A DNA stretch of 64,000 nucleotides from Bacteroidaceae bacterium (GTDB lineage Bacteria > Bacteroidota > Bacteroidia > Bacteroidales > Bacteroidaceae). The notes under the pieces were generated by a model. It saw only the letters and a program-made list of their open reading frames with translations. It made no database searches and was not told the origin of the DNA. Each line of letters starts with the position of its first letter. Within the stretch, counting starts at the first letter, position 1. The stretch lies in the NCBI GenBank assembly GCA_017548075.1, contig JAFYNL010000043.1, forward strand, positions 1 through 64,000, read 5' to 3'. Below, one piece after another: positions 36,400-44,005 of the stretch. A program made the position numbers and the translations under genes.

Positions 36400-38322
36400 A
36401 TGGAGCTTAAATTCGATGTCGTAGTAGTTGGTGCTGGGCATGCTGGATGCGAGGCTGCAACAGCCGCAGCAAAGCTTGGAGCAAAGACTTGTCTCATTAC
36501 GATGGACATGAACAAGATTGCGCAAATGTCGTGCAATCCTGCCATCGGTGGCATAGCTAAAGGCCAGATTGTCAGGGAGATAGACGCTCTTGGAGGTCAT
36601 ACAGGCGAGGTTACAGATGCAACTGCCATTCAGTTTCGAATGCTGAACCGTTCGAAAGGACCTGCTATGTGGAGTCCCAGAGCACAATGTGACAGAGGAA
36701 AATTCATTTGGGCTTGGCGAGAAGCTCTTGAGAACACACCCAACCTTTCCATCTGGCAAGATCAAGTCGTAGAACTACTCACGGATAAAACCCAAACTTC
36801 ACACGTGAACTTTGCCAACGACACACGTGAACTTTGCCAACTTCACGTGTGTGGTTTGCGAACTATGCTGGGAGTGATTTTCAAGGCACCTTGCGTCATC
36901 ATTACAGCAGGCACTTTCCTCAATGGTTTGATGCATATCGGACGAACCCAGATTCCTGGAGGTCGTTGTGCAGAACTTCCAAGCCTGCATCTCTCAGAAA
37001 GTATCGCAGCTTGCGGCATTACTGTAGGCCGCATGAAGACTGGCACTCCTGTTCGTATTGATGGACGTTCTGTCGACTTCTCTTTGATGCAGGAACAAGA
37101 AGGAGAACAAGATTTTCACAAGTTCTCGTATATGGGCGAGCCTCGTCAGTTGCCACAGTTGCCTTGCTGGATTACCTATACGAATGAGGCTGTTCATGAG
37201 CGTTTGCGTGCTGCCCTACCCGATTCTCCGCTCTATAATGGGCAGATTCAAAGCATAGGTCCGCGTTATTGTCCGAGTATCGAAACTAAACTCGTCACTT
37301 TCTCGGAACGCTCTGAGCATCAGCTATTTCTGGAACCAGAAGGTACTTCGACGAATGAATATTACCTGAACGGCTTCTCGAGTTCGCTCCCTATCGAAGC
37401 TCAAATTGAGGCTTTGAAACTGATTCCTGCATTCCGCAACCTGCAAGTTTATCGTCCTGGCTATGCTATCGAGTACGATTACTTTGACCCAACGCAGCTT
37501 CGACACTCGTTGGAATCGAAGATTGTAGAGGGTCTGTTTATGGCTGGACAAGTGAATGGAACGACTGGTTACGAGGAAGCTGCAGGACAAGGACTCGTTG
37601 CTGGCGTTAATGCGGCTCGCAAACTTGCTGGACAAGAGCCGTTTGTGATGCGAAGGGATGAATCCTACATTGGTGTTTTGATTGACGATCTCGTGACGAA
37701 AGGTGTGGATGAACCCTACAGAATGTTCACTTCAAGGGCCGAATATCGCATCCTTCTTCGTCAAGATGATGCAGATGCACGACTTACAGAACGAAGCTAC
37801 GAAATGGGTTTAGCCTCTCGAGAACGATACGATCATTGGCTACGTAAGAAGCAGGAAATCAATGAGATAGAAGAGTTTTGCAACTCTTATAGCGTGAAAG
37901 CCGCATATATAAACAAAGGACTGAAAGCTTTGGGAAGCGAGGAACTACAGAGAGGCTGCAAACTTATTGACCTCGTAATGCGTCCACAACTCACTCTCTC
38001 CAATCTCGCACCTCTCATCCCTGCCCTATCCAACAAGTTGAATAGTATAAAGGATCGTCGCGAGGAAATCATCGAGGCTGCTGAAGTTCGCATGAAATAT
38101 AGCGGTTACATCCGTCGAGAAAAAGAGATTGCAGAGAAGATTCAACGCCTCGAGAACATTCGCATCAAGGGACGCTTCAATTACGAGGACATTCAATCGC
38201 TCAGCACAGAAGCTCGCCAAAAGCTTGCTAAAATAGACCCGGAGACGATGGCACAAGCCAGTCGTATTCCAGGAGTTAGTCCTAGCGACATAAATGTCTT
38301 GTTGGTGATGATGAATCGATAA
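36400..38322 (+). CDS. mnmG: tRNA uridine 5-carboxymethylaminomethyl modification enzyme MnmG, with an in-frame repeat insertion
   Basis: A 640-residue FAD enzyme that, with MnmE, modifies the wobble uridine of several tRNAs. Seen: N-terminal FAD motif VVVGAGHAGCEAA, NPAIGGIAKGQIVREIDALGG, and TGYEEAAGQGLVAGVNA, followed by a helical C-terminal domain. The start is set by the -7 box at 36365. Oddity: residues about 131-154 are encoded by three 22-bp repeat units (36793-36859). They replace the short hairpin found between the VEDL and VTQMG segments of other MnmG proteins and add roughly 18-20 residues. Flanking conserved motifs are intact, so the enzyme is probably active. A parS-like site overlaps its stop codon. 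Confidence 0.96.
   Translation: MELKFDVVVVGAGHAGCEAATAAAKLGAKTCLITMDMNKIAQMSCNPAIGGIAKGQIVREIDALGGHTGEVTDATAIQFRMLNRSKGPAMWSPRAQCDRGKFIWAWREALENTPNLSIWQDQVVELLTDKTQTSHVNFANDTRELCQLHVCGLRTMLGVIFKAPCVIITAGTFLNGLMHIGRTQIPGGRCAELPSLHLSESIAACGITVGRMKTGTPVRIDGRSVDFSLMQEQEGEQDFHKFSYMGEPRQLPQLPCWITYTNEAVHERLRAALPDSPLYNGQIQSIGPRYCPSIETKLVTFSERSEHQLFLEPEGTSTNEYYLNGFSSSLPIEAQIEALKLIPAFRNLQVYRPGYAIEYDYFDPTQLRHSLESKIVEGLFMAGQVNGTTGYEEAAGQGLVAGVNAARKLAGQEPFVMRRDESYIGVLIDDLVTKGVDEPYRMFTSRAEYRILLRQDDADARLTERSYEMGLASRERYDHWLRKKQEINEIEEFCNSYSVKAAYINKGLKALGSEELQRGCKLIDLVMRPQLTLSNLAPLIPALSNKLNSIKDRREEIIEAAEVRMKYSGYIRREKEIAEKIQRLENIRIKGRFNYEDIQSLSTEARQKLAKIDPETMAQASRIPGVSPSDINVLLVMMNR
36793..36859. repeat. 22-bp dyad repeat array G (3 units) inside mnmG
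   Basis: Cores at 36799 (TCACACGTGA), 36821 (ACACACGTGA) and 36843 (TCACGTGTGT) are exactly 22 bp apart with linkers like ACTTTGCCAACG. Three units are 66 bp, or 22 codons, so the frame is kept. These cores lack the TAA stop that the commoner TAACNNGTTA core would bring in one frame. The second and third cores can form a hairpin. Confidence 0.9.
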
Positions 38323-38337
38323 GTTTCACGTGAAACA
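38322..38337. promoter_or_regulatory. parS-like ParB-binding site
   Basis: AGTTTCACGTGAAACA matches the widely conserved chromosomal parS consensus TGTTTCACGTGAAACA at 15 of 16 positions and contains a perfect 14-bp palindrome. It overlaps the last base of the mnmG stop and lies 31 bases before apt. parS sites cluster near replication origins. No parA or parB lies in the window. Confidence 0.75.
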
Positions 38338-38368
38338 TTAACACGAAAAGATACATAACATACTGAAT

Positions 38369-38899
38369 ATGAACAACGAAATACTACTGAAAAACCTTCG
38401 AAATGTGCCAGATTTCCCAGTTCCTGGAATACAGTTCAAAGACGTGAGCACATTATATAAGAATGCCAAATGTCTGAAGATAATGGTGAACGAACTGTAC
38501 GAACTCTACAAGGACAAAGGCATAACAAAGGTCGTAGGCATTGAGAGTCGAGGCTTTGTGGTTGGTGCCGCTCTAGCAGTTAAGTTAGGAGCTGGGTTCG
38601 TGATGTGTCGCAAACCAGGCAAACTTCCTGCTGAAACACGCCAAGAAAGCTACATGAAGGAGTATGGCAAAGACACTATAGAGATTCACACAGACGCAAT
38701 TGATGAGAAAGATGTTGTGCTTCTCCACGATGATCTGCTTGCAACAGGAGGAAGCATGAAAGCAGCCTACAACCTTGTTAAGCAGTTCAATCCCAAGAAG
38801 ATATACATCAACTTCATCATAGAACTGACCATCGAAGGATTGAATGGCAGAGCTGTTTTCGACAAAGATGTAGAAATGACAACGCTGATAAAGATATAA
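38369..38899 (+). CDS. apt: adenine phosphoribosyltransferase
   Basis: A 176-residue purine salvage enzyme making AMP from adenine and PRPP. Seen: FPVPGIQFKDVS N-terminus, GIESRGFVVGAALA, RKPGKLP, and the PRPP-binding loop VVLLHDDLLATGGSMKAA. Length is standard. It follows mnmG by 46 bases across the parS-like site, and a repeat array follows its stop. Confidence 0.97.
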   Translation: MNNEILLKNLRNVPDFPVPGIQFKDVSTLYKNAKCLKIMVNELYELYKDKGITKVVGIESRGFVVGAALAVKLGAGFVMCRKPGKLPAETRQESYMKEYGKDTIEIHTDAIDEKDVVLLHDDLLATGGSMKAAYNLVKQFNPKKIYINFIIELTIEGLNGRAVFDKDVEMTTLIKI

Positions 38900-38904
38900 G
38901 AAGA

Positions 38905-38989
38905 AAAACATGCCACGTTATGATTGCCATCATAACACGTTACAAATGCAATCGTAACACGTTATGTTTGTCATCGTAACAGCAGACAT
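38905..38989. repeat. 22-bp dyad repeat array H (4 units)
   Basis: Cores are exactly 22 bp apart at 38911 (TGCCACGTTA), 38933 (TAACACGTTA), 38955 (TAACACGTTA) and 38977 (TAACAGCAGA). The array fills the gap between apt and uvrC on the same strand and ends 6 bases before the uvrC ATG, so it would be the uvrC leader or ribosome-binding region. Confidence 0.88.
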
Positions 38990-38992
38990 TAA

Positions 38993-40831
38993 ATGGGTAA
39001 GGAAGAGAAAGACAAACGCAGAGCCTATTTGATGGGCATTGTAAGCAATTTGCCTGAATGCCCAGGATGTTACCAATATCTCGACGAAACTGGTAACATT
39101 ATATATGTAGGTAAAGCAAAGAACCTTAAAAGGCGCGTTTATTCCTATTTTTCGAAAGAACATGATAGCAGAAAGACCGCTATTCTTGTGTCTAAGATAC
39201 ACGATATCAAGTACATAGTGGTCAAGACAGAAGAGGATGCACTACTGCTTGACAACAACCTCAACAAGCAATGGGCTCCACGATACAACATCCTTCTCAA
39301 GGATGGAAAAACGTATCCAAGCATCGTTATCACTAACGAATACCTGCCTCGAATATTCCAAACACGCAAGATAGACAAGCGTTTAGGCACTTATTTCGGC
39401 CCCTACAGTCATGTTCCAACAATGTATATGTTGCTGGAACTCATTGGAAAACTCTATCCTTTAAGGCGTTGCAGAGAACACATAACAGCCGATTCCATTG
39501 CAAAAGGCAAGCATAAAGAATGCCTGGAATACCATATAAAGAACTGTAAAGCGCCTTGTACAAATCGCCAAAGCCACGATGAATACATGGAAGACATCGC
39601 TGAAGCAAAGGAAATTCTGAAGGGAAACACAGCACAAATTGAACGACAAATGCACAAGAAAATGCAGGAATACGCAGAAAAAATGCAGTTCGAAGAGGCT
39701 GAAACAATAAAACGAAAGTATTTACTGCTTGAAAACTATCGCAACAAAAGCGAGGTCGTAAGTAATACTCTCCATAATATAGATGTCTTCAACATTGAGA
39801 ACAACGAAAAGGTGGCATACATCAACTACCTTCATGTCACTAATGGCTGTATAACTCAGGCTTTTACGTTCGAATATGCGAAACGGCTTGAAGAATCGGA
39901 CGAAGAGCTACTTGCTGCAGGAATCATAGAAATGCGGCAACGTTATCATAGTGAAAGTAAGGAAGTTATCGTGCCGTTCCTCGTGGAACATTTAGGTTCA
40001 GATTTGATAGTTACTGTGCCTCAAAAGGGCGATAAAAAGAAGTTGTTGGAACTTTCGAAGTTGAATGTTCTTCAATACAAAAAGGATAGAATAAGTCAAA
40101 GCGACAAACTTAATCCAGAGCAAAAGCAAGTAAGGTTGATGAAGGAACTGCAGGAAGCACTCAGACTCCCTACTCTACCAATGCAGATAGAATGCTTTGA
40201 CAACTCGAACATCAGCGGAAAAGATGCTGTGGCTGGTTGTGTGGTGTTCAAGAAATGCAAGCCTTCGAAGCAAGATTACCGCAAATACAACATAAAAACA
40301 GTAGTTGGACCTGATGATTATGCCAGCATGCAAGAGGTTGTAAGAAGGCGATATAGCCGAATGATGCAAGAAGGAACACCTCTGCCAGACTTGATTATAA
40401 CTGATGGTGGCAAGGGACAGATGGAGGTTGTACGAGAGGTTGTGGAGGATGAACTACACCTATCTATTCCAATTGCTGGGCTTGCAAAGAACGATAAACA
40501 CAGAACAAACGAACTTCTATTTGGTTTTCCACCTCAAGTTATAGCGTTAAAGACGGATTCATCGCTCTTCCGTTTGCTCACTCAAATACAGGATGAAGTG
40601 CACAGATATGCAATAACTTTCCATCGAGACAAGCGTAGCAAACATCAAGTGGCAAGCGTCTTAGACAACATTCCTGGGGTAGGGGAGAAGACAAAGGCTT
40701 TGTTGTTACGCAAATGGCATAGTGTAAAGCGTATTCGCGAGGCTTCAGAAGAGGATTTGACTGCAGTTATTGGAGCTGCAAAGGCGAAGATTTTGAAGGA
40801 AAGACTTGCAGAAGAGGATGAAAAATCGTAG
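38993..40831 (+). CDS. uvrC: excinuclease ABC subunit C
   Basis: A 612-residue nucleotide excision repair nuclease that makes both incisions. GIY-YIG domain: PGCYQYLD, then IIYVGKAKNLKRRVYSYF (about residues 20-50). UVR motif: MQFEEAETIKRKYLLLENY (about 222-240). The RNase H-like domain has ECFDNSNISGKDAVAG and the D-containing LIITDGGKGQ. Two helix-hairpin-helix motifs close the protein (NIPGVGEKTKALLL). It has no TAnnTTTG box of its own that I see and may be read from mnmG. Confidence 0.97.
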   Translation: MGKEEKDKRRAYLMGIVSNLPECPGCYQYLDETGNIIYVGKAKNLKRRVYSYFSKEHDSRKTAILVSKIHDIKYIVVKTEEDALLLDNNLNKQWAPRYNILLKDGKTYPSIVITNEYLPRIFQTRKIDKRLGTYFGPYSHVPTMYMLLELIGKLYPLRRCREHITADSIAKGKHKECLEYHIKNCKAPCTNRQSHDEYMEDIAEAKEILKGNTAQIERQMHKKMQEYAEKMQFEEAETIKRKYLLLENYRNKSEVVSNTLHNIDVFNIENNEKVAYINYLHVTNGCITQAFTFEYAKRLEESDEELLAAGIIEMRQRYHSESKEVIVPFLVEHLGSDLIVTVPQKGDKKKLLELSKLNVLQYKKDRISQSDKLNPEQKQVRLMKELQEALRLPTLPMQIECFDNSNISGKDAVAGCVVFKKCKPSKQDYRKYNIKTVVGPDDYASMQEVVRRRYSRMMQEGTPLPDLIITDGGKGQMEVVREVVEDELHLSIPIAGLAKNDKHRTNELLFGFPPQVIALKTDSSLFRLLTQIQDEVHRYAITFHRDKRSKHQVASVLDNIPGVGEKTKALLLRKWHSVKRIREASEEDLTAVIGAAKAKILKERLAEEDEKS

Positions 40832-40883
40832 CTTTGCAGAACATATTATATATGTAATAGGAGGAAAAGAAAAAGGGAGAAAG

Positions 40884-41336
40884 ATGAGAGTCGTCATTCA
40901 AAGAGTACAAAGAGCAAGCGTTAGTGTTGGTGGATCAACAGTTTCAAACATTGGAAAGGGGCTGTTGATATTGCTCGGAATAGAGGATTCAGATACAAAA
41001 GAAGATGCAGAATGGTTATGCCATAAAGTGCTGGGACTCAGGATTTTCGATGATGATGAAGGCGTGATGAACAGAAGCGTTATGGATGTAAACGGGGACA
41101 TTATTGTGGTGAGCCAATTTACATTGATGGCAAGCTACAAAAAAGGGAACCGACCTAGCTGGATAAGAGCTGCAGGACACGAGCATGCAATACCTCTTTA
41201 TGAAGGTTTCGTTGACTTACTAAGCGAAGGTCTTGGGAAACAAGTAGGTAAAGGAGTATTCGGAGCAGAAATGCAAGTGGAACTCATCAACGATGGTCCT
41301 GTGACGATTTGCATGGATACAAAGAATAAGGAATAA
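40884..41336 (+). CDS. dtd: D-aminoacyl-tRNA deacylase
   Basis: A 150-residue DTD that hydrolyses D-amino acids from tRNA. The active-site motifs are VVSQFTL (SQxxL) and NDGPVTICMDT (GPVT with cross-subunit Gly-cisPro). I use the ATG at 40884, which gives the canonical MRVVIQRVQRASV start; an upstream ATG at 40806 lies inside uvrC. The gap after the uvrC stop is 52 bases. Confidence 0.96.
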   Translation: MRVVIQRVQRASVSVGGSTVSNIGKGLLILLGIEDSDTKEDAEWLCHKVLGLRIFDDDEGVMNRSVMDVNGDIIVVSQFTLMASYKKGNRPSWIRAAGHEHAIPLYEGFVDLLSEGLGKQVGKGVFGAEMQVELINDGPVTICMDTKNKE

Positions 41337-41364
41337 AGATAAAAGAATAGATACAAAAGGAAAT

Positions 41365-41694
41365 ATGACGATACAAGAAGCGCAAAGTCGTGTAGATCAA
41401 TGGATTAAGTTGTATGGCGTACGCTATTTTAACGAGCTTACCAATATGGCGATTCTGACCGAAGAAGTAGGGGAGTTGGCTCGCGTAATTGCCCGAAAGT
41501 ATGGAGAACAGTCGTTCAAAGAAGGTGAGAATCAAGACCTTAGCGAGGAAATGGCTGATGTACTTTGGGTTCTAATCTGCCTGGCAAACCAGACAGGAGT
41601 TGATTTGACGACTGCTTTGGAAGCTAGTTTCGAGAAGAAAACCCTTCGAGATAAGGACAGACACAAGAATAACATTAAACTTCGAGAACAATAA
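41365..41694 (+). CDS. MazG-like nucleotide pyrophosphohydrolase
   Basis: A 109-residue single-domain MazG-type protein, a helical metal-dependent NTP pyrophosphohydrolase. The metal-binding acidic motifs are EEVGELARV (E-E-x-x-E) and EEMADVLWVL (E-x-x-x-D). Short members act on dNTPs or modified NTPs. It sits 28 bases after dtd and 39 before deoC, fitting a nucleotide clean-up role. Confidence 0.92.
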   Translation: MTIQEAQSRVDQWIKLYGVRYFNELTNMAILTEEVGELARVIARKYGEQSFKEGENQDLSEEMADVLWVLICLANQTGVDLTTALEASFEKKTLRDKDRHKNNIKLREQ

Positions 41695-41733
41695 AACAGT
41701 CAAAACATTAAAACAACATAAAACTAAAATAAC

Positions 41734-42630
41734 ATGGAAACAATGGAGAAAAGTAAGTACGATCAGATGCTTTCGCAGTATAATACTGACCTGAAAGACA
41801 GCGAGATAGCCGCAAAAGTTGCTGAAATTATCGAGAAGAAAGTGCCTGAGAATGACACTTTGGCAGTCAAGAAGTTTCTGATGGGCAGTGTGGAACTCAC
41901 AACACTCAAGACAACTGATAGCGAAGAAAGTGTTTTGGCGTTCACAGAAAAAGTGAATAAGTTCGAAGATGCTTACCCTGATCTACCCCATATCGCTACC
42001 ATTTGCGTCTATCCTTGCTTTGCAAAAATCGTGAGTCAAAGTCTTGAGGTTGAGGGTGTTGAAGTAGCCTGCGTAAGTGGAAGCTTCCCTTCTTCGCAAG
42101 CTTTGATAGAGATAAAGACCGTAGAAACGGCCCTCGCCTTGAAAGATGGCGCAACAGAAATCGACATAGTCATGAGTGTGGGCAAGTACCTGAGCGGCGA
42201 CTACGAGACGCTTTGCGACGAGATTAGTGAGTTGAAGGCCATTTGCGGAGACAAAAAGATGAAAGTCATCCTGGAAACAGGCTTGCTTCCAAGTGCTTCG
42301 GACATCAAGAAAGCGAGTCTTTTGGCTATATATGCTGGAGCCGATTACATCAAAACAAGTACTGGAAAGGAAAAGCCAGCAGCTACTCCAGAAGCCGCTT
42401 ATGTTATGTGTCAAGCGATAAAGGAGTACTATGATAAGACTGGAATCCAGATCGGCTTCAAGCCTGCAGGTGGACTCAACACAGTTCACGATGCCCTCAT
42501 CTATTATACAGTAGTAAAAGAGGTGCTTGGCGAGAAGTGGCTCACCAACCAATGGCTGCGACTTGGGACAAGCAGATTGGCAAATCTCTTGTTGAGCGAA
42601 GTCGTTGGCGAAGAGGTGAAGTTCTTCTAA
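41734..42630 (+). CDS. deoC: deoxyribose-phosphate aldolase
   Basis: A 298-residue class I aldolase splitting 2-deoxyribose-5-phosphate to glyceraldehyde-3-phosphate and acetaldehyde. The Schiff-base Lys is in ADYIKTSTGK, with a second active-site Lys in MKVILETG. The length matches the longer Bacteroidetes type. It follows the MazG-like gene and ends in an intrinsic terminator (42697-42718). Confidence 0.95.
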   Translation: METMEKSKYDQMLSQYNTDLKDSEIAAKVAEIIEKKVPENDTLAVKKFLMGSVELTTLKTTDSEESVLAFTEKVNKFEDAYPDLPHIATICVYPCFAKIVSQSLEVEGVEVACVSGSFPSSQALIEIKTVETALALKDGATEIDIVMSVGKYLSGDYETLCDEISELKAICGDKKMKVILETGLLPSASDIKKASLLAIYAGADYIKTSTGKEKPAATPEAAYVMCQAIKEYYDKTGIQIGFKPAGGLNTVHDALIYYTVVKEVLGEKWLTNQWLRLGTSRLANLLLSEVVGEEVKFF

Positions 42631-42696
42631 CGGGCAACAAAAGTTTATCGAACAAAAAGAGAAAATTGGAGAAGGTGCGAGAGTTTGGAACATTTA

Positions 42697-42718
42697 TTTT
42701 GAGTGAAAACGCTCTTTT
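42697..42718 (+). terminator. intrinsic terminator after deoC
   Basis: GAGTG-AAAA-CGCTC (42701-42714, one G-T pair) is preceded by TTTT and followed by TTTT. It closes the mnmG-to-deoC run. Confidence 0.65.
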
Positions 42719-42725
42719 ACCTTCG

Positions 42726-42781
42726 TGAGAATCGAAAATTTGAAGGCTTAGGGTAGGGCGGACGAAAAGAAACGATTCTCA
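42726..42781 (+). other. inverted repeat in the gap before the OmpA gene
   Basis: TGAGAATCG at 42726-42734 and CGATTCTCA at 42773-42781 form a perfect 9-bp inverted repeat around 38 bases that include a G-rich stretch (TTAGGGTAGGGCGG). It could be a small structured RNA or an operator. I recognise no known riboswitch or RNA family. Confidence 0.35.
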
Positions 42782-42852
42782 GAAGCCCATTTCGAGCCTA
42801 ATCTCTTGAAACAAAGAGGTTTAAGCCACAAAATAACGAACGAGAAAAAACT

Positions 42853-42860
42853 TAATTTTG
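42853..42860 (+). promoter_or_regulatory. -7 promoter box of the OmpA lipoprotein gene
   Basis: TAATTTTG matches TAnnTTTG, 7 bases before the ATG at 42868, so the mRNA may be nearly leaderless. Confidence 0.6.
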
Positions 42861-42867
42861 AAAAGAA

Positions 42868-43719
42868 ATGAATAAAAAGAGTCTTTTGGTGCTTGGGGCA
42901 GCCGTAATGTTGCTCTCATCTTGCGTCGTAAGTAAAAAGAAGTTCGAGATTGCCGAAGCAGGCAGGTTGGCTGCACTCTATAGTCGAGACAGCTTGGCCG
43001 ATTTGCTTGGCATAAGTCGGAATGATTGCGCTTTGTTCAGCGAGCGATTAAATGCTTTGGAGGCTGACACAACTCTGCTCAAAAACAGTATTCGCAATTA
43101 TCAACAACTGCTTGCTTCAGGTCAGAATGAGAATCAGAAACTCAATGCGAACCTCGCTCAAAAGATTAGCGAGCTTCAGGACCGCGAAAAGACGATTGCG
43201 GAACTGCAGAAAATGATTGACCAACAAAAGAAGAAGGTCAAGGACTTGCTGAATAGTGTGAAAGATGCTCTGCTTGGCTTCAGTAGCGACGAACTGACTG
43301 TTCGCGAGGAAGACGGCAAAGTCTATGTGGCGATGAGTGATAAGTTGCTCTTCGAATCTGGCAAAGCCATTGTAAATCAGCAGGGTAGGGAAGCGCTTGG
43401 AAAGCTTGCTCAGGTCCTCAACAAACAGACCGACATAGATGTTTACATTGAAGGTCATACGGATAATGTGCCCATCAAGACCGCAGTCTTTCAAGATAAC
43501 TGGGACCTTAGTGTGATTCGAGCCACAAGTGTGGTACGCATCCTGACTGAGACTTATGGCGTAAATCCTTTGCAGATACTGCCTTGCGGACGAGGAGAGT
43601 TCAAGCCTGTTGATGTAAATACGACTGTTGAAGGCAAAGCTCGCAACCGTAGAACGGAGATTATTATGGCTCCGCGCCTAGACAAACTCTTCAAGATGCT
43701 CGAGGAAAGCGGGCAATAA
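42868..43719 (+). CDS. OmpA-family lipoprotein
   Basis: A 283-residue outer-membrane lipoprotein. The signal ends in lipobox LSSC (Cys about 18). A coiled-coil region spans about 60-135. The C-terminal OmpA-like peptidoglycan-binding domain has YIEGHTDNVPI and NRRTEIIMAP. It should tether the outer membrane to peptidoglycan. It stands alone, with a repeat array after its stop. Confidence 0.93.
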   Translation: MNKKSLLVLGAAVMLLSSCVVSKKKFEIAEAGRLAALYSRDSLADLLGISRNDCALFSERLNALEADTTLLKNSIRNYQQLLASGQNENQKLNANLAQKISELQDREKTIAELQKMIDQQKKKVKDLLNSVKDALLGFSSDELTVREEDGKVYVAMSDKLLFESGKAIVNQQGREALGKLAQVLNKQTDIDVYIEGHTDNVPIKTAVFQDNWDLSVIRATSVVRILTETYGVNPLQILPCGRGEFKPVDVNTTVEGKARNRRTEIIMAPRLDKLFKMLEESGQ

Positions 43720-43722
43720 TTG

Positions 43723-43895
43723 CAGAGACCTTGTAGGTTGTTTTCAAACGACTGCAGAGTCGTTGGCGAATGACTGCAGTTACGTTGGCAAAGTTAACGT
43801 GTTATGATTGCAAACTTAACTCGTTACGATTGCCAACGTAACTGCAGTCGTTTGGAAAGTTAACTAGGGTTCTTTTCAAAGTTAACTAGAGTAGG
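43723..43895. repeat. 22-bp dyad repeat array I (8 units, longest)
   Basis: Cores at 43728 (ACCTTGTAGGT), 43751 (ACTGCAGAGT), 43773 (ACTGCAGTTA), 43795 (TAACGTGTTA), 43817 (TAACTCGTTA), 43839 (TAACTGCAGT), 43861 (TAACTAGGGT) and 43883 (TAACTAGAGT). All steps are 22 bp except the first (23). The mix of whole and chimeric cores shows half-sites as the exchangeable parts. It lies between the OmpA gene and the S41 protease promoter. Confidence 0.92.
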
Positions 43896-43952
43896 GGAGA
43901 ATGTTTTTGTGTACTTTTTCCTCTCAGCTATCGTAATGTCGAAAAAAAATTG

Positions 43953-43960
43953 TAACTTTG
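43953..43960 (+). promoter_or_regulatory. -7 promoter box of the S41 protease operon
   Basis: TAACTTTG matches TAnnTTTG, 45 bases before the ATG at 44006. Confidence 0.6.
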
Positions 43961-44005
43961 CGAACGCAAAAGTATATTTAAAAAGCATATTTTTCACTGA
44001 TTCCT

